The translations under genes and the position numbers were made by a program. A stretch of DNA of 58,044 nucleotides, taken from NCBI GenBank assembly GCA_023388205.1, contig JAEWGS010000025.1:1-58044 (forward strand). Direction: 5' to 3'. Positions 23,975 through 33,492 of this stretch are shown here, one piece after another (positions within the stretch are counted from its first letter, which is position 1; each line of letters opens with the position of its first letter). The stretch comes from Bacillota bacterium (lineage in GTDB: Bacteria > Bacillota > Clostridia > Saccharofermentanales > Fastidiosipilaceae). The notes below the pieces were generated by a model. That model did not search any database and was not told the DNA's origin. It worked only from the letters and a program-made list of their open reading frames with translations.

Positions 23975-26761
23975 CTAGCGTGGCATCACAGCAAAGTGCT
24001 GCCCTTCGCTTCGATAGCGTGTTTGAAGGTTTTCTCGAAGCATTTCACGTTCACTCGCATGATCTTGCACCTTGCGCTCCTTACTCTCCTTGCTCTCTTC
24101 TTTACTCTCCTTGCTCTCTTCATCGCTCGCCTCATCACGCGCCTCATCTTTCGGCGAGTTCACATGGCGTTGCTCTTTCATTTGACGCATCCCTTCGCCT
24201 TCATCCTTCGTTGCTTCAAAATCGGGCCATTCTTGATAAAGTTCAATAAAGGAAGGCACCCACAACATGCCAAAATGGTATTCCAGATGAGCCACCATCC
24301 GCTCGATGAGCTTTTGCTGTGCCGTCGGACTTTCATACAAAGTCTCCGAGACCAAGAGCACGACACAAAGCTCATTGCTCATGACCGCATGGGTCCGCGA
24401 TAAGGCAAAGACCTCTTTGACCTCATCAAAGCGTCTCAGTTCTTCTTCGAGCCGATCCAAATCCACCGTCACGTGGTAGACCTTTTTGTGGCGCGCCTTA
24501 TGCGAGGCGAAATAAAGGTATCCTGCGCCGCTGACAAAGCCCAAGTCGCCCGTCGCATGAAGTTCAGGATCGAGCGTTTCTTTGGGCCGCTCAAGAGCGC
24601 TCGCATTTGAGCGGACCTCGCTTGCCTCGTCTGGCGCCCTGTGCGCGCTGGATTCATTGAGTGCATTAGATCCACTTGATAGGCTAAACTTTCTTCGTTT
24701 CGATAAGTCCAGCAACGTTGTTCTTTTAGCTAAGGCGGGTGACGAGACGTAAATTTCGCCCACGGCACCGACACGGCAGGGCTCTTTTGTTTGAGGATCT
24801 AATATGTGCACCCAAGTATCTGCGACCGGGACGCCCGCAGATCCCGACTTATTCGCAATCTGTGGATTTAAGGTGACAAAAGCCGCGCAGCCGCCCGTCG
24901 TATAGCCCTCTCTCAACCTTAAAACCGCTCCATGTTTCTTAAAATGCCGATCGACCGCGGCTTTGAGATCCCCGCGGATGCGCTCACCAATCACCAAGGC
25001 CGCTTTTAAGCGCGAATAATCCACACGTTCAAATCCCGCAGTATGAACCAAGGCGGCATAGAAAGAGGGATCCGCGATGATCACTTCGGGCTTACTGCGA
25101 TGAACCAGCGCCACGGACGAACGAGCAGGTGACAAACGTGTACTTTCTAATTTGTAACGCAAAGGCCCTTTCGGCGCTTCTTCATTTCGGGTGGAAGAAC
25201 GGTGCTGTCGCCGCTTCGTTTCCTTAGATTTCAAAGAATGTTCGTGCAAATAAAGGCGCGTTTTTTGCTCGTCTTTGGCGTCAAAAATCAAGGTCATCCC
25301 ATTCACGAGCGGCGCGTGCATACAAAAAGAAAGCCCAAAAATGTGATGATAAGGAAAAAGCGCTGCGACGCGAAGCGAACTCAGCTCCAAAATCCCCAAC
25401 AAAGCCGGCATCTGCTGGGCAAACACGCTCATCATTTGCGGCGTATAAAAGGCATCTTGCGGCGCTTTGTCTCTTTCAGTATCTAGAATCACCACACTCG
25501 GACGCGCCTCTTGGTTTTGGGCGCTTTCCGTTTTGGGGATCCGGTGCGCACTGAGGTCAAAGCGTCCCAAATCTTGCAGACGAATAACATTCATCGCGTT
25601 AAAGCGCGCGTCAAAATCCTCCTGAGTTTGGAAGCCCTTTAGCTTTTTCACCCACTCACTTGGAAGCGCCGAATAGCCGTGATATTCATCGCCTTGCACC
25701 GTAATGAGATAAGCGGGGGCCAGCCTTTTTAGAAAGGGGCGATTTTTGAGATAGAAACGTTCATCCGCAATGAGCAGTCGCGCATTCATCCGCATCAGAG
25801 CTTTTTGCATCCGCTGTTCAGGGAGTTCAGGATCAATCGGTAAAACCAAAGCCCCCTGCCGCAGGGCAGCATAGAACAAAATCACAAAGGCCGGGCTCGC
25901 TTCCAAAACAAAAGCGACTCTCGTACCCTCGCTCACACCCAATTGATGAAAGGCGCGCGCCGCCTTGTGAATCTCTTGAAGAAAAACCTCGCCTCGAATC
26001 TGAACGCCCCCGCGCGACAAAGCGATCGCTGAAGCTTGTTTGAGCCAGGTTTGCTCCACTCTCTCGTAAAGTGAATGCTTATGGTAGCGATAATGAATCG
26101 GCACGCCAGGATCGTAAGAAGAAAACCATGGACTTTTGAGTAAGGCCATCAATTTTTGCACTTCTTGTGCCGATTTCGCTCGGCTTTCTTGATTTTGTTG
26201 CGACGCCAAACGGGCTTCCTGGCTCAAATCATCTTCTGATGCTTGTGAAGCCGCGCCAGACAAATTGAGCCCTAAATCCATCCATTCACCTTGTGACATG
26301 CCCAAAGCTTCTGGCAAAAAAGCCTGGTCCGCCGGCGAAAGGTTGAGCAAAGCGGGATCCAACTTGGATAAATCCATGGGCTCAGCTTCGAGCTCTTTCG
26401 CCTCAAAGAACAGTTGTTTTGCTGGATCAAGATCCGTATCGATTGCGTCTTTGTTCTCACGCTTATCTTTTGTTTGACCGTCTACTCCTTGGGATGCTTG
26501 AGCGCTTAGAGCCTCTTCTCTTGCTGCTTCTTGCCCCCCCAAATACTGTTCAAAATCCGCTTCGGTTTTGATCGGAATCACACCGGGAAGCGCGTCTAAA
26601 AAAGCGAGTTCCAATTCAACTTGCTCCGATTCAGCCTGCTCGACCTCAACTGGCCCCAGCTCAGGCCGCTCCAGCTCTTGAGTCGTGACGCGCTCGTCTG
26701 AAGGCAGACCCTCTGGGGTCTTTTTCTCCTGCGCTTCACCCCTTTCTCGCTCTCGTTTCAC
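23975..26761 (-). CDS. Large ANL-superfamily (AMP-binding) protein with degenerate motifs
   Basis: About 928 residues from GTG 26761, which follows AGAGAGG at 9 bp; an ATG at 26770 abuts that site and a GTG opens the frame at 26857. The first 210 residues are acidic and low-complexity. The adenylate-forming core follows: GVSEGTRVAFVLEASPAFVILFYAALRQGALVLPIDPELP (in outline), FPYHHIFGLSF, LREGYTTGGCAAFVTL, and ATGDLGFVSGAGYLYF. The ATP-binding A3 loop, normally TSGTTGxPKG, is replaced by LDTERDKAPQDAF, and the GRxK and catalytic-Lys regions are also altered. Three low-complexity insertions interrupt the core. The tail has repeated ESKE units. It may be an inactive or repurposed homologue. Substrate unknown. 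Confidence 0.7.
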   Translation of the reverse strand: MKRERERGEAQEKKTPEGLPSDERVTTQELERPELGPVEVEQAESEQVELELAFLDALPGVIPIKTEADFEQYLGGQEAAREEALSAQASQGVDGQTKDKRENKDAIDTDLDPAKQLFFEAKELEAEPMDLSKLDPALLNLSPADQAFLPEALGMSQGEWMDLGLNLSGAASQASEDDLSQEARLASQQNQESRAKSAQEVQKLMALLKSPWFSSYDPGVPIHYRYHKHSLYERVEQTWLKQASAIALSRGGVQIRGEVFLQEIHKAARAFHQLGVSEGTRVAFVLEASPAFVILFYAALRQGALVLPIDPELPEQRMQKALMRMNARLLIADERFYLKNRPFLKRLAPAYLITVQGDEYHGYSALPSEWVKKLKGFQTQEDFDARFNAMNVIRLQDLGRFDLSAHRIPKTESAQNQEARPSVVILDTERDKAPQDAFYTPQMMSVFAQQMPALLGILELSSLRVAALFPYHHIFGLSFCMHAPLVNGMTLIFDAKDEQKTRLYLHEHSLKSKETKRRQHRSSTRNEEAPKGPLRYKLESTRLSPARSSVALVHRSKPEVIIADPSFYAALVHTAGFERVDYSRLKAALVIGERIRGDLKAAVDRHFKKHGAVLRLREGYTTGGCAAFVTLNPQIANKSGSAGVPVADTWVHILDPQTKEPCRVGAVGEIYVSSPALAKRTTLLDLSKRRKFSLSSGSNALNESSAHRAPDEASEVRSNASALERPKETLDPELHATGDLGFVSGAGYLYFASHKARHKKVYHVTVDLDRLEEELRRFDEVKEVFALSRTHAVMSNELCVVLLVSETLYESPTAQQKLIERMVAHLEYHFGMLWVPSFIELYQEWPDFEATKDEGEGMRQMKEQRHVNSPKDEARDEASDEESKESKEESKESKERKVQDHASEREMLRENLQTRYRSEGQHFAVMPR

Positions 26762-26876
26762 TGGTCTCATCCTCTCTTGCAAAGCATGATTCTCAAATTT
26801 TAACCCTTTCCACCTGAACTTCCAAAAGCAAGACCCCACACCGCGCAAGCCCTCCACCAGCGATCAGCCCCAAAAA

Positions 26877-26909
26877 CAAAGAGAAGCCGCCCAAGGCCGC
26901 TTCTCTTTG
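26877..26909 (-). terminator. Intrinsic terminator of the purine cluster
   Basis: CAAAGAGAAGC-x-GCC pairs with GGC-x-GCTTCTCTTTG around a CAA loop (one mismatch). On the minus strand it is followed by TTTTTGG, about 55 bp after the ygeX stop. Confidence 0.85.
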
Positions 26910-26963
26910 ATCTGATTGATCTTTGGATCAGATGATTTTGGGGATCACGTGATCCTCAATCAA

Positions 26964-28199
26964 TTAGTGCTGACACTCCGAGTCGTTGTGGCAGTCATCG
27001 CAGTCTGGGTAGTGACCATCCCAGACAATCGCCTCATAATTGGCCTTGTCCGTATCACCCTCTGTGGAGAAGCAGAGCACGACCGAATTTTCATCGAGAC
27101 CCAGCTCTTCTTTGAGGTCCTTGAGATCTGCACGACGCATCACCGTAGAAACAAAGCCAGCTGTCGCTGCACCCGATTCACCTGAAATGATGCGCTGGTC
27201 TTTGCCCTTCGGCGAAGCGAGCAAACGCATACCGTGAGCCGCCACCCAATCCGGGCAAGAAATCGCATAGTCCGCGGTCTCGGTCAAGACTTCCCAGCCG
27301 ATCATGTTCGGCTCACCGCAGGCCAAGCCCGCCATGATGGTATCCATGTCGCCCGTCACGAAGTGCAACTTGCCGTCTTTGGCTTCTGCCGTACGATAAA
27401 TACAGTCCGCCTTGTTCGGCTCGACAATGATAATTTTGGGTTTGCGCTCACCGTAGTGATTCGCCAAAAGACCCGCAACCGCACCGGCCAATGAACCGAC
27501 GCCCGCCTGCAAGAACACGTGAGTCGGCACGGTGTCGCCCAACTGCGCAATCGCTTCAAAAGCCATCGTCGCATAACCGCGCATGATGTCTTTGGGAATA
27601 TCTTCGTAGCCTTCCCAGGCGGTATCTTGCACCATGACGTAACCGTGCTCATCCGCCAATTGATTGCAGTAGCGCACCGCATCGTCGTAATTCATATCCG
27701 TGATTTCAGCATCTGCACCGCAGGCGCGAATATTGTCTAAACGCTCTTGAGCTGAACCTTTCGGCATCTTAACAATCGACTTGAAGCCGAGTTCATGGGC
27801 CGTCCAAGCCACGCCGCGGCCATGGTTCCCGTCCGTCGTCGTGATGAAGGTAATGTCGCCCAATTTTTCCTTGGCTTCTTTGGAGCTGATCGCTTCGAAG
27901 CTCAATTCTTCCGGCTTGAGGCCCAACTTTTCTGCCAAATACATCCCCATCGCGTAAGAACCGCCGAGCACCTTAAAAGCGTTCAGGCCAAAACGATAGC
28001 TCTCGTCCTTGACAAAAAGATTCTTGAGGCCCAAATGCTCTGCCGTTTCCTTGAGCTCCACCAAGGGTGTTTCACTGTAAGCAGGATAGCTCTTATGATA
28101 ACGACTGACATTTTTGCACGCTTCCATGCTCAAGAAGTCACGCACATGACGATCCTCTTTGCAGCGCTCAATCGTCGTGATCTTAAAATTTTCCTTCAT
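26964..28199 (-). CDS. ygeX: Diaminopropionate ammonia-lyase
   Basis: 411 residues from ATG 28199, chosen for AGGAGG 9 bp upstream. PLP-dependent enzyme of the Trp-synthase-beta fold. It converts 2,3-diaminopropionate to pyruvate and ammonia. The PLP lysine lies in RFGLNAFKVLGGSYA; TTTDGNHGRGVAW, the glycine-rich QAGVGSLAGAVAGL and the C-terminal SGESGAATAG are typical. The last residues are rich in His, Cys and Asp (CDDCHNDSECQH), a possible metal-binding tail. It is the last gene of the cluster. In the recently described anaerobic purine route it performs the final carbon-releasing step to pyruvate. Confidence 0.94.
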   Translation of the reverse strand: MKENFKITTIERCKEDRHVRDFLSMEACKNVSRYHKSYPAYSETPLVELKETAEHLGLKNLFVKDESYRFGLNAFKVLGGSYAMGMYLAEKLGLKPEELSFEAISSKEAKEKLGDITFITTTDGNHGRGVAWTAHELGFKSIVKMPKGSAQERLDNIRACGADAEITDMNYDDAVRYCNQLADEHGYVMVQDTAWEGYEDIPKDIMRGYATMAFEAIAQLGDTVPTHVFLQAGVGSLAGAVAGLLANHYGERKPKIIIVEPNKADCIYRTAEAKDGKLHFVTGDMDTIMAGLACGEPNMIGWEVLTETADYAISCPDWVAAHGMRLLASPKGKDQRIISGESGAATAGFVSTVMRRADLKDLKEELGLDENSVVLCFSTEGDTDKANYEAIVWDGHYPDCDDCHNDSECQH

Positions 28200-28309
28200 G
28201 ATGGTCATCCTCCTGATCATCTATTTTTCTCTTTATTTATTTCAGCTCATGGCGGGCAGCTGGACGCTCGGATCATGTCACCCATTCGCGACTGAGCTCC
28301 GCCTTAAAC

Positions 28310-29638
28310 TCACATCAAAGGCCAAATTTCCGCGGCGCGCTTTTGACAAAGTGCAGCCACTTGCGCTTCATCGACCCCTACGATGCGACGGTCACGATAA
28401 ATAAAGCGACCGGCCACCATCGTGTCCGTGCACTGACGCCCCTGCAAACCAAAGAGCAAATGCCCTTTGATCGAAGCATCATTGATCGGCGTATAAGCGA
28501 CATAGTCAAAAATCGCCAAGTCGGCTTCTGCCCCAACTTCAATGCGCCCAATGGATTGACCAAAGAAGTCGCTGACAATCTCGGGATTGTTTCCAAAAAG
28601 AAGTTGCAGCGATTCCGCAAAACCGACCGTCGGATCCGCCAAATCATGGGGATGCAAAATCTTCGCTGTCTTGAGCGAGTCAAACATATCGTGCGTATAC
28701 GCATCGGTTCCCAGACCCGTGCGAATCCCCCGCTTGAGTAGCTCCGTCAAAGGCGTGCGCCCGACGGCGTTATTCATATTGCTTCCAGGGTTATGCAAAG
28801 CAGTGGCTCCAGAGGCTTTGAGGATATCCAATTCTCTCGCCGACGCATGACAAAGATGCGCCACCAAAGATTTTTCGTTCAAAAGTCCGAAACGTTCCAA
28901 ACGTTCCAAGACGCGACAACCGTGCTGACGCAGGCACAAGGTCTCGTCGTCAAGGCCTTCTGCGCAGTGCACATGCACGCCCGCGCCGAGCTCTTGGACG
29001 GCCCGAGCCGCTTTTTCAAGACTCTCATCAGACAAGGTAAAGGACGCGTGCAAGCCAAAATGGGCACGGAGTAAGTCATTCGGCTGTTCTTGACAGCGAC
29101 GGATAAAGCGAATGTTTTCCTCTAAGCCCAAGTCGCGCGCTTGATCCCCGTCGCGGTCACTCAGTTCGTAGCACAGATCTGCACGGATGCCGAGTTCTAA
29201 AGCAGCCTCAGCAATTTGATCTAATGAACCCAGTGTTCCGTTCGGTGCCGCATGGTGGTCAATCAGGCAAGTGACGCCATTTTTGATCGACTCGATCATC
29301 GTGAAGTAAGCACAAAGCTTCGCATCTTCAGCGGTCAATTTCTTGTCGAGGGCCCACCAAAGGTTCTCTAGGATCTCCATAAAATTGCGCGTCGGACGAC
29401 TGACGCCCATCCCGCGTGCAAATGCACTGTAAATATGCGTGTGACAATTGAGCAAGCCCGGAAGAAGCAATTTCCCTTTTAGATCAATCACCTCTTCATC
29501 TGCCGGCGCGTTCTTAGCCAAGTCCTCAGTCTTTCCAATTTCTGTGATCTTCGTGCCTTCGACACGCAAAGCCGCATCCTCAAGCAGAAGAGGACCTTCT
29601 TTGGCATTGGTAAAAACCCGTGCGTGAATGAAACGCAT
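28310..29638 (-). CDS. ssnA: SsnA-type aminohydrolase (amidohydrolase superfamily)
   Basis: 442 residues. The metal-binding NCHTHIY after LLPGLL, HVHCAEG, VAHLCHAS and the late Asp in GLGTDAYTHDMFDS define a TIM-barrel amidohydrolase of the SsnA group. In the selenium-linked purine cluster it has been assigned to opening an oxidised purine ring (2,8-dioxopurine). The start follows AAAGGAGAAAAGAC. A terminator-like hairpin separates it from the upstream arcC gene, so its message level may differ from arcC. Confidence 0.92.
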   Translation of the reverse strand: MRFIHARVFTNAKEGPLLLEDAALRVEGTKITEIGKTEDLAKNAPADEEVIDLKGKLLLPGLLNCHTHIYSAFARGMGVSRPTRNFMEILENLWWALDKKLTAEDAKLCAYFTMIESIKNGVTCLIDHHAAPNGTLGSLDQIAEAALELGIRADLCYELSDRDGDQARDLGLEENIRFIRRCQEQPNDLLRAHFGLHASFTLSDESLEKAARAVQELGAGVHVHCAEGLDDETLCLRQHGCRVLERLERFGLLNEKSLVAHLCHASARELDILKASGATALHNPGSNMNNAVGRTPLTELLKRGIRTGLGTDAYTHDMFDSLKTAKILHPHDLADPTVGFAESLQLLFGNNPEIVSDFFGQSIGRIEVGAEADLAIFDYVAYTPINDASIKGHLLFGLQGRQCTDTMVAGRFIYRDRRIVGVDEAQVAALCQKRAAEIWPLM

Positions 29639-29653
29639 GTCTTTTCTCCTTTG

Positions 29654-29706
29654 AAAAAATCCGATGTGACGCGCCCTTTTGGGGAGAGACGCATCACATC
29701 AGATTT
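29654..29706 (-). terminator. Terminator-like hairpin between arcC and ssnA
   Basis: On the minus strand AAATCTGATGTGA pairs with TCACATCGGATTT (one mismatch) around a loop of about 23 bases and is followed by a T run. It sits 10 bp after the arcC stop and overlaps the ssnA upstream region. It may act as a partial terminator inside the cluster. Confidence 0.6.
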
Positions 29707-29715
29707 CAGACCTGA

Positions 29716-30657
29716 TTAAGCAACAATCAAAGTGCCGGTCTCGCCGCGCAAGCCCTCGACGAGCTTGTCGAGCGAGGTGATCAAGGTCGAACGGCCTTCC
29801 CCCGAACGGACGAACTGCATCGCCGACTCAATTTTCGGAAGCATAGAACCTGCGGGGAACTGACCCTCGCCGATATACTGTTCGCACTCAGCCAAGGTGA
29901 TCTGTGACAAATCCTGCTGATTCGGTTTGTTGAAGTTAATCGCGACTTTCTCGACGCCAGTCAAAATGACCAAGCTGTCCGCCTGAACCATGGCCGCCAA
30001 CATGACCGACACGCGGTCTTTATCAATAACGGCGTCGATTTTCTTCGTGACGCCATTTTCGGTCACGACCGGAATGCCACCGCCACCGCCGGCGATCACC
30101 ACCGCGCCCTGATTCATCAAAGCGAGGATCGATTCTTTTTCATGAACATCCTGAGGAATGGGGGAGGCGACCACTTCGCGGTAACCACGGCCTGAGTCTT
30201 CAATCACCGTCTTACCTGCAGCCACCAAAGCCTCGGATTCTTCTTTCGTAAAGAAAGCGCCAATCGGCTTCGTCGGATTCTGGAACAAAGGATCCTTGGG
30301 ATCGACTTCGACACGCGTCACAACGGTGGCCACTTCTTTATTGATGCCCACCTCGCGCAAGCAGTTGCTGATTTCGTTCTGAAGATGATAGCCGATGAAG
30401 CTCTGGCTCATCGCCACGCAGTCGGCCAAGGGCAGGGTCTTTTCAAGATCCATACCTGCTCCCTCGCTGCTTCCCTTGTCAATGCTGGTCTTGAGGTAGC
30501 CCACCTGAGGTCCATTACCGTGGCAGACCACGACTTCGTGACCGTCTTGAATCAATCCAGCGATCGGTTTGGCGATGACGCGGCAGCTTTCAACCAAGTC
30601 CTTATGATAGGTCCCGAGTGCATTTCCGCCCAAGGACACCAAAATTCTTTTGCCCAT
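29716..30657 (-). CDS. arcC: Carbamate kinase
   Basis: 313 residues from ATG 30657 (MGKRILVSLGGNALG), with AGGA about 8 bp upstream; the frame is open for 25 more codons that overlap a hairpin. VCHGNGPQVGYL, VIAGGGGGIPVV and LVILTGVEKVAINF are family signatures. It makes ATP from carbamoyl phosphate and ADP. In this cluster the carbamoyl phosphate would come from YgeW, so it is the energy-conserving step. Its length is typical. Confidence 0.95.
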   Translation of the reverse strand: MGKRILVSLGGNALGTYHKDLVESCRVIAKPIAGLIQDGHEVVVCHGNGPQVGYLKTSIDKGSSEGAGMDLEKTLPLADCVAMSQSFIGYHLQNEISNCLREVGINKEVATVVTRVEVDPKDPLFQNPTKPIGAFFTKEESEALVAAGKTVIEDSGRGYREVVASPIPQDVHEKESILALMNQGAVVIAGGGGGIPVVTENGVTKKIDAVIDKDRVSVMLAAMVQADSLVILTGVEKVAINFNKPNQQDLSQITLAECEQYIGEGQFPAGSMLPKIESAMQFVRSGEGRSTLITSLDKLVEGLRGETGTLIVA

Positions 30658-30685
30658 TTTCTCTATCCTACTTTCCCCAAATGAT

Positions 30686-30722
30686 GAAAAAGAGGCCCAG
30701 TCCCAGAATGAAACCGAGCCTC
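30686..30722 (-). terminator. Terminator-like hairpin between ygeY and arcC
   Basis: On the minus strand GAGGC (30722-30718) pairs with GCCTC (30696-30692) with further imperfect pairs inside, then five T. It lies 14 bp after the ygeY stop. Partial termination is likely because arcC has no other obvious promoter. Confidence 0.5.
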
Positions 30723-30736
30723 CTAAATTCAATCAA

Positions 30737-32068
30737 TTATTTATTTTTTTCGCAGTAAACCGTCGGCAAAGCCGCGTAAACCGCTGCGCAGGTCACGAGG
30801 TCTTGCTTCCAGCTGATCTCGTTCGGCGCATGCGCCTGGTCTTCAGCGCCCGGGCCGAAGCCAATGCAAGGAATATTGTGGCGACCCATGATCGCAACAC
30901 CATTCGTGGAGAAGGTCCACTTGTCGGTCAAGGGGCGAGCCGCACGCTTTTGCTCTTCTTTGGCCACCGGAGGCGCCGTACGCTTGTCGCCATAGAGGTT
31001 GTGGTGCACTTCCTCGAGTGCCTTCGTCACGCTGTGATCCATCGGGATGACCCAGGTCGGGAAGTAGCAGTCCTGCTCATAAGCCAAGCCCTTCCAGGAC
31101 TCACGCGCATACTTATACATGCTGACTTTCGCGCCATGCTTCTTGCAGGCGGGCAAATCTTCGATTTCCTTGATGCAAGATTCCCAGGTCTCGCCGCTCG
31201 TCATACGACGGTCAAGAGAAATGGAGCAAGAATCAGCCACCGCGCAACGTGAGGGGCTGGTGTAGAAGATCTGAGACGTCGTCACCGTACCACGGCCGAG
31301 GAAGTTCGCTTCCTCATAGTGATCGGGGTTGTACTTCTTGTCGAGCATCTTCACGAGGCCTTTGATCTCAACGCTGTCATCCGCAGGATTCTCATTGAGC
31401 TGTTCCACTTCTTTGAGGATCTCAGCCATCTTATAGATCGCGTTATCACCGCGCTCAGGTGCAGAACCGTGGCAGCTCACGCCCGAAACGTCGACACGGA
31501 TTTCCATACGTCCGCGCTGACCACGATAGATACCACCGTCGGTCGGCTCCGTGGAGACCACGAATTCAGGACGGATGCCATCTTGCTCAATGATGTAGAG
31601 CCAGCAGTTGCCGTCGCAGTCTTCTTCCTGAACCGTCGCCGTGACAAGCACCGTGTACTCATCGCTCAAAAGACCGAGGTCTTTCATGATTTTAGCGCCG
31701 TAGCAAGCAGAAACCACACCGCCCAGCTGATCGCTGGTGCCGCGGCCGCCGATCGTCGTGTCATCTTCGAAACCATCATAGGGATCGAATTCCCAGTTCT
31801 CGATGTTGCCGATTCCGACCGTGTCGTAGTGACCGTCAAAAGCGATGAGCTTCTTGCCTGTGCCCATGTAGCCCAAGCAGTTACCCTGAGGATCGATCTC
31901 CGCCTTATCAAAGCCGAGACGATTCATCTCTTCGATGATGCGATGGGCTTTGTCGCCCTCCTCGCAGGACTCACCTTTGAGTTTGACGAGGTCGCGCAGG
32001 AATTTCACCATGTCTTTTTGGTAACCCTGAGCAGCTTCTTTGATCTTTGCGTAATCCAAAGTCGCCAT
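30737..32068 (-). CDS. ygeY: YgeY family selenium-linked M20 hydrolase
   Basis: 443 residues. M20/ArgE-like metallohydrolase: the metal ligands lie in AFDGHYDTVG, GRGTSDQLGG and VQEEDCDG, and the C-terminal His in GAEDQAHAPNE. The family is restricted to genomes with the selenium/xanthine-hydroxylase cluster. In the anaerobic purine route it is assigned to removing a carbamoyl group from an ureido-diaminopropionate to leave diaminopropionate. The start has AAGGAG 11 bp upstream. It is in line with arcC, ssnA and ygeX downstream. Confidence 0.93.
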   Translation of the reverse strand: MATLDYAKIKEAAQGYQKDMVKFLRDLVKLKGESCEEGDKAHRIIEEMNRLGFDKAEIDPQGNCLGYMGTGKKLIAFDGHYDTVGIGNIENWEFDPYDGFEDDTTIGGRGTSDQLGGVVSACYGAKIMKDLGLLSDEYTVLVTATVQEEDCDGNCWLYIIEQDGIRPEFVVSTEPTDGGIYRGQRGRMEIRVDVSGVSCHGSAPERGDNAIYKMAEILKEVEQLNENPADDSVEIKGLVKMLDKKYNPDHYEEANFLGRGTVTTSQIFYTSPSRCAVADSCSISLDRRMTSGETWESCIKEIEDLPACKKHGAKVSMYKYARESWKGLAYEQDCYFPTWVIPMDHSVTKALEEVHHNLYGDKRTAPPVAKEEQKRAARPLTDKWTFSTNGVAIMGRHNIPCIGFGPGAEDQAHAPNEISWKQDLVTCAAVYAALPTVYCEKNK

Positions 32069-32150
32069 GATACTTATTACTCCTTATTCATTAAAAACAA
32101 ATTAATGTCTTTTGATTTTGAATGATGACTGTTTTCAAGCTGTGGCCAGG

Positions 32151-32178
32151 TTTTGAAAACTTCTGTGCGCTTTCAAAA
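32151..32178. promoter_or_regulatory. TTTTGAAA inverted repeat upstream of ygeY
   Basis: TTTTGAAA (32151-32158) and TTTCAAAA (32171-32178) form a perfect 8-12-8 inverted repeat about 80 bp before the ygeY start. A further TTTTCAAG lies nearby at about 32132. Possible regulator site for an internal promoter. Confidence 0.35.
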
Positions 32179-32218
32179 TGTGTACCACATCGAAAATCCA
32201 TGTTGAGCGAAGAACTCA

Positions 32219-32235
32219 GGGGCGCTGAGCGCCCC
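32219..32235 (-). terminator. GC hairpin after ygeW
   Basis: GGGGCGC-TGA-GCGCCCC is a perfect 7-bp stem 20 bp after the ygeW stop. It lacks a real T run on the minus strand, so it may stabilise or pause rather than terminate. Confidence 0.45.
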
Positions 32236-32254
32236 CCATCTTCTCAATTTTGAA

Positions 32255-33445
32255 TTACTCGCAAAGACGCTTTGCAGCATTTTTGTAGAGTTCTTCAAGT
32301 TTCGCCTGCGGGTTCTTAATGCGCTGCAAGAAGATCATCGCGGCGATGATGTAGGGCTTGAAGCTGGCCTGCTGATAGAGTTCCTTGCGGTAACGATCAA
32401 AGACCGACTCGTCGACCTCACCCTCTTTGCAAGAGACACCCGTGATGTCTGCGGGCAGCGGATGGCAGTACAGGGCCTTGCCACCTTTGGTCGTCTTCAT
32501 CAATTCTTCGGTCACGGTCCAATCCTTATGCAAGGCATTTTGCTGCAAGAGGCGCTGTTCCAGAGCGTCGATGCCCGCGAAGTCACCCTTGCCATAAAGG
32601 TCCGTGCGCTCTTGCATCGCCGCGAACGGAGCCCAGCTCTTCGGATAGACAATGTCCGCATCCTTGAAGGCTTCTTTCATGTCGTTGGTGACTTTGAAGG
32701 AACCGCCACACTCAGCCGCGTTCTTCTTCGCCACATCGACCACGTCGCTCATGACTTCATAGCCCTCGGGGTGAGCCAAGACGACTTCCATACCCAAGCG
32801 GGTCCAAAGACCAATACCGCCCTGGGGCACGGAGAGAGGTTTACCATAGCTGGGGCTGTAAGCCCAAGTCATCGCGATCTTCTTGCCCTTGAGGTTCTCA
32901 AAACCGCCGAACTGATGGGCAAAATGCAAGGAGTCCGCCATCATCTGCGTGGGATGGTCGATGTCGCATTGCAAGTTCACGACCGTCGGACGCTGCTCGA
33001 GAATGCCTTCGTCGAAGCCGCGCTGCACGCTGTCAGCGAACTCTTTCTGATAGGTATGGCCTTTGCCAATGTACATATCATCACGAATACCGATCACATC
33101 CGCCATGAAAGAGACCATGTTCGCCGTTTCAAGAAGCGTTTCACCATGGGCGATCTGAGATTTCTTCTCATCAAGATCCGCTACTTCCAAACCCAAGAGG
33201 TTACAAGCGCTCGAGAACGAGAAACGCGTGCGCGTGGAGTTGTCGCGGAAAATCGAGATACCCAAGCCCGAATCAAAGATACGAGCACTCTTATTCTCTT
33301 CGCGCAGCTTGCGAATCGCATCGGCAACGAGCCACACCGCGTCGAGCTCTTCGCGCGTCTTATCCCAGGTCAGGAAAAAGTCATCCTGATACAGGTTCTT
33401 GTAATTCAGTTTTTCCAATTGCTTGAGCAGCTCATGAAATTCCAT
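32255..33445 (-). CDS. ygeW: Knotted carbamoyltransferase YgeW
   Basis: 396 residues. Aspartate/ornithine-carbamoyltransferase fold: the carbamoyl-phosphate loop is FRDNSTRTRFSF, with HPTQMMADS and the C-terminal HPLPADITG characteristic of the YgeW group. Assigned in purine-degrading bacteria to phosphorolysis of 2,3-diureidopropionate, giving carbamoyl phosphate for ArcC. The start has AAAGGAAGTAACAG. It is the first structural gene of the cluster, 146 bp from the YheO-type regulator gene on the same strand. Confidence 0.94.
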   Translation of the reverse strand: MEFHELLKQLEKLNYKNLYQDDFFLTWDKTREELDAVWLVADAIRKLREENKSARIFDSGLGISIFRDNSTRTRFSFSSACNLLGLEVADLDEKKSQIAHGETLLETANMVSFMADVIGIRDDMYIGKGHTYQKEFADSVQRGFDEGILEQRPTVVNLQCDIDHPTQMMADSLHFAHQFGGFENLKGKKIAMTWAYSPSYGKPLSVPQGGIGLWTRLGMEVVLAHPEGYEVMSDVVDVAKKNAAECGGSFKVTNDMKEAFKDADIVYPKSWAPFAAMQERTDLYGKGDFAGIDALEQRLLQQNALHKDWTVTEELMKTTKGGKALYCHPLPADITGVSCKEGEVDESVFDRYRKELYQQASFKPYIIAAMIFLQRIKNPQAKLEELYKNAAKRLCE

Positions 33446-33492
33446 CTGTTACTTCCTTTCTGTTGGGTCTCACCCCATGCCACTAAATGGCG

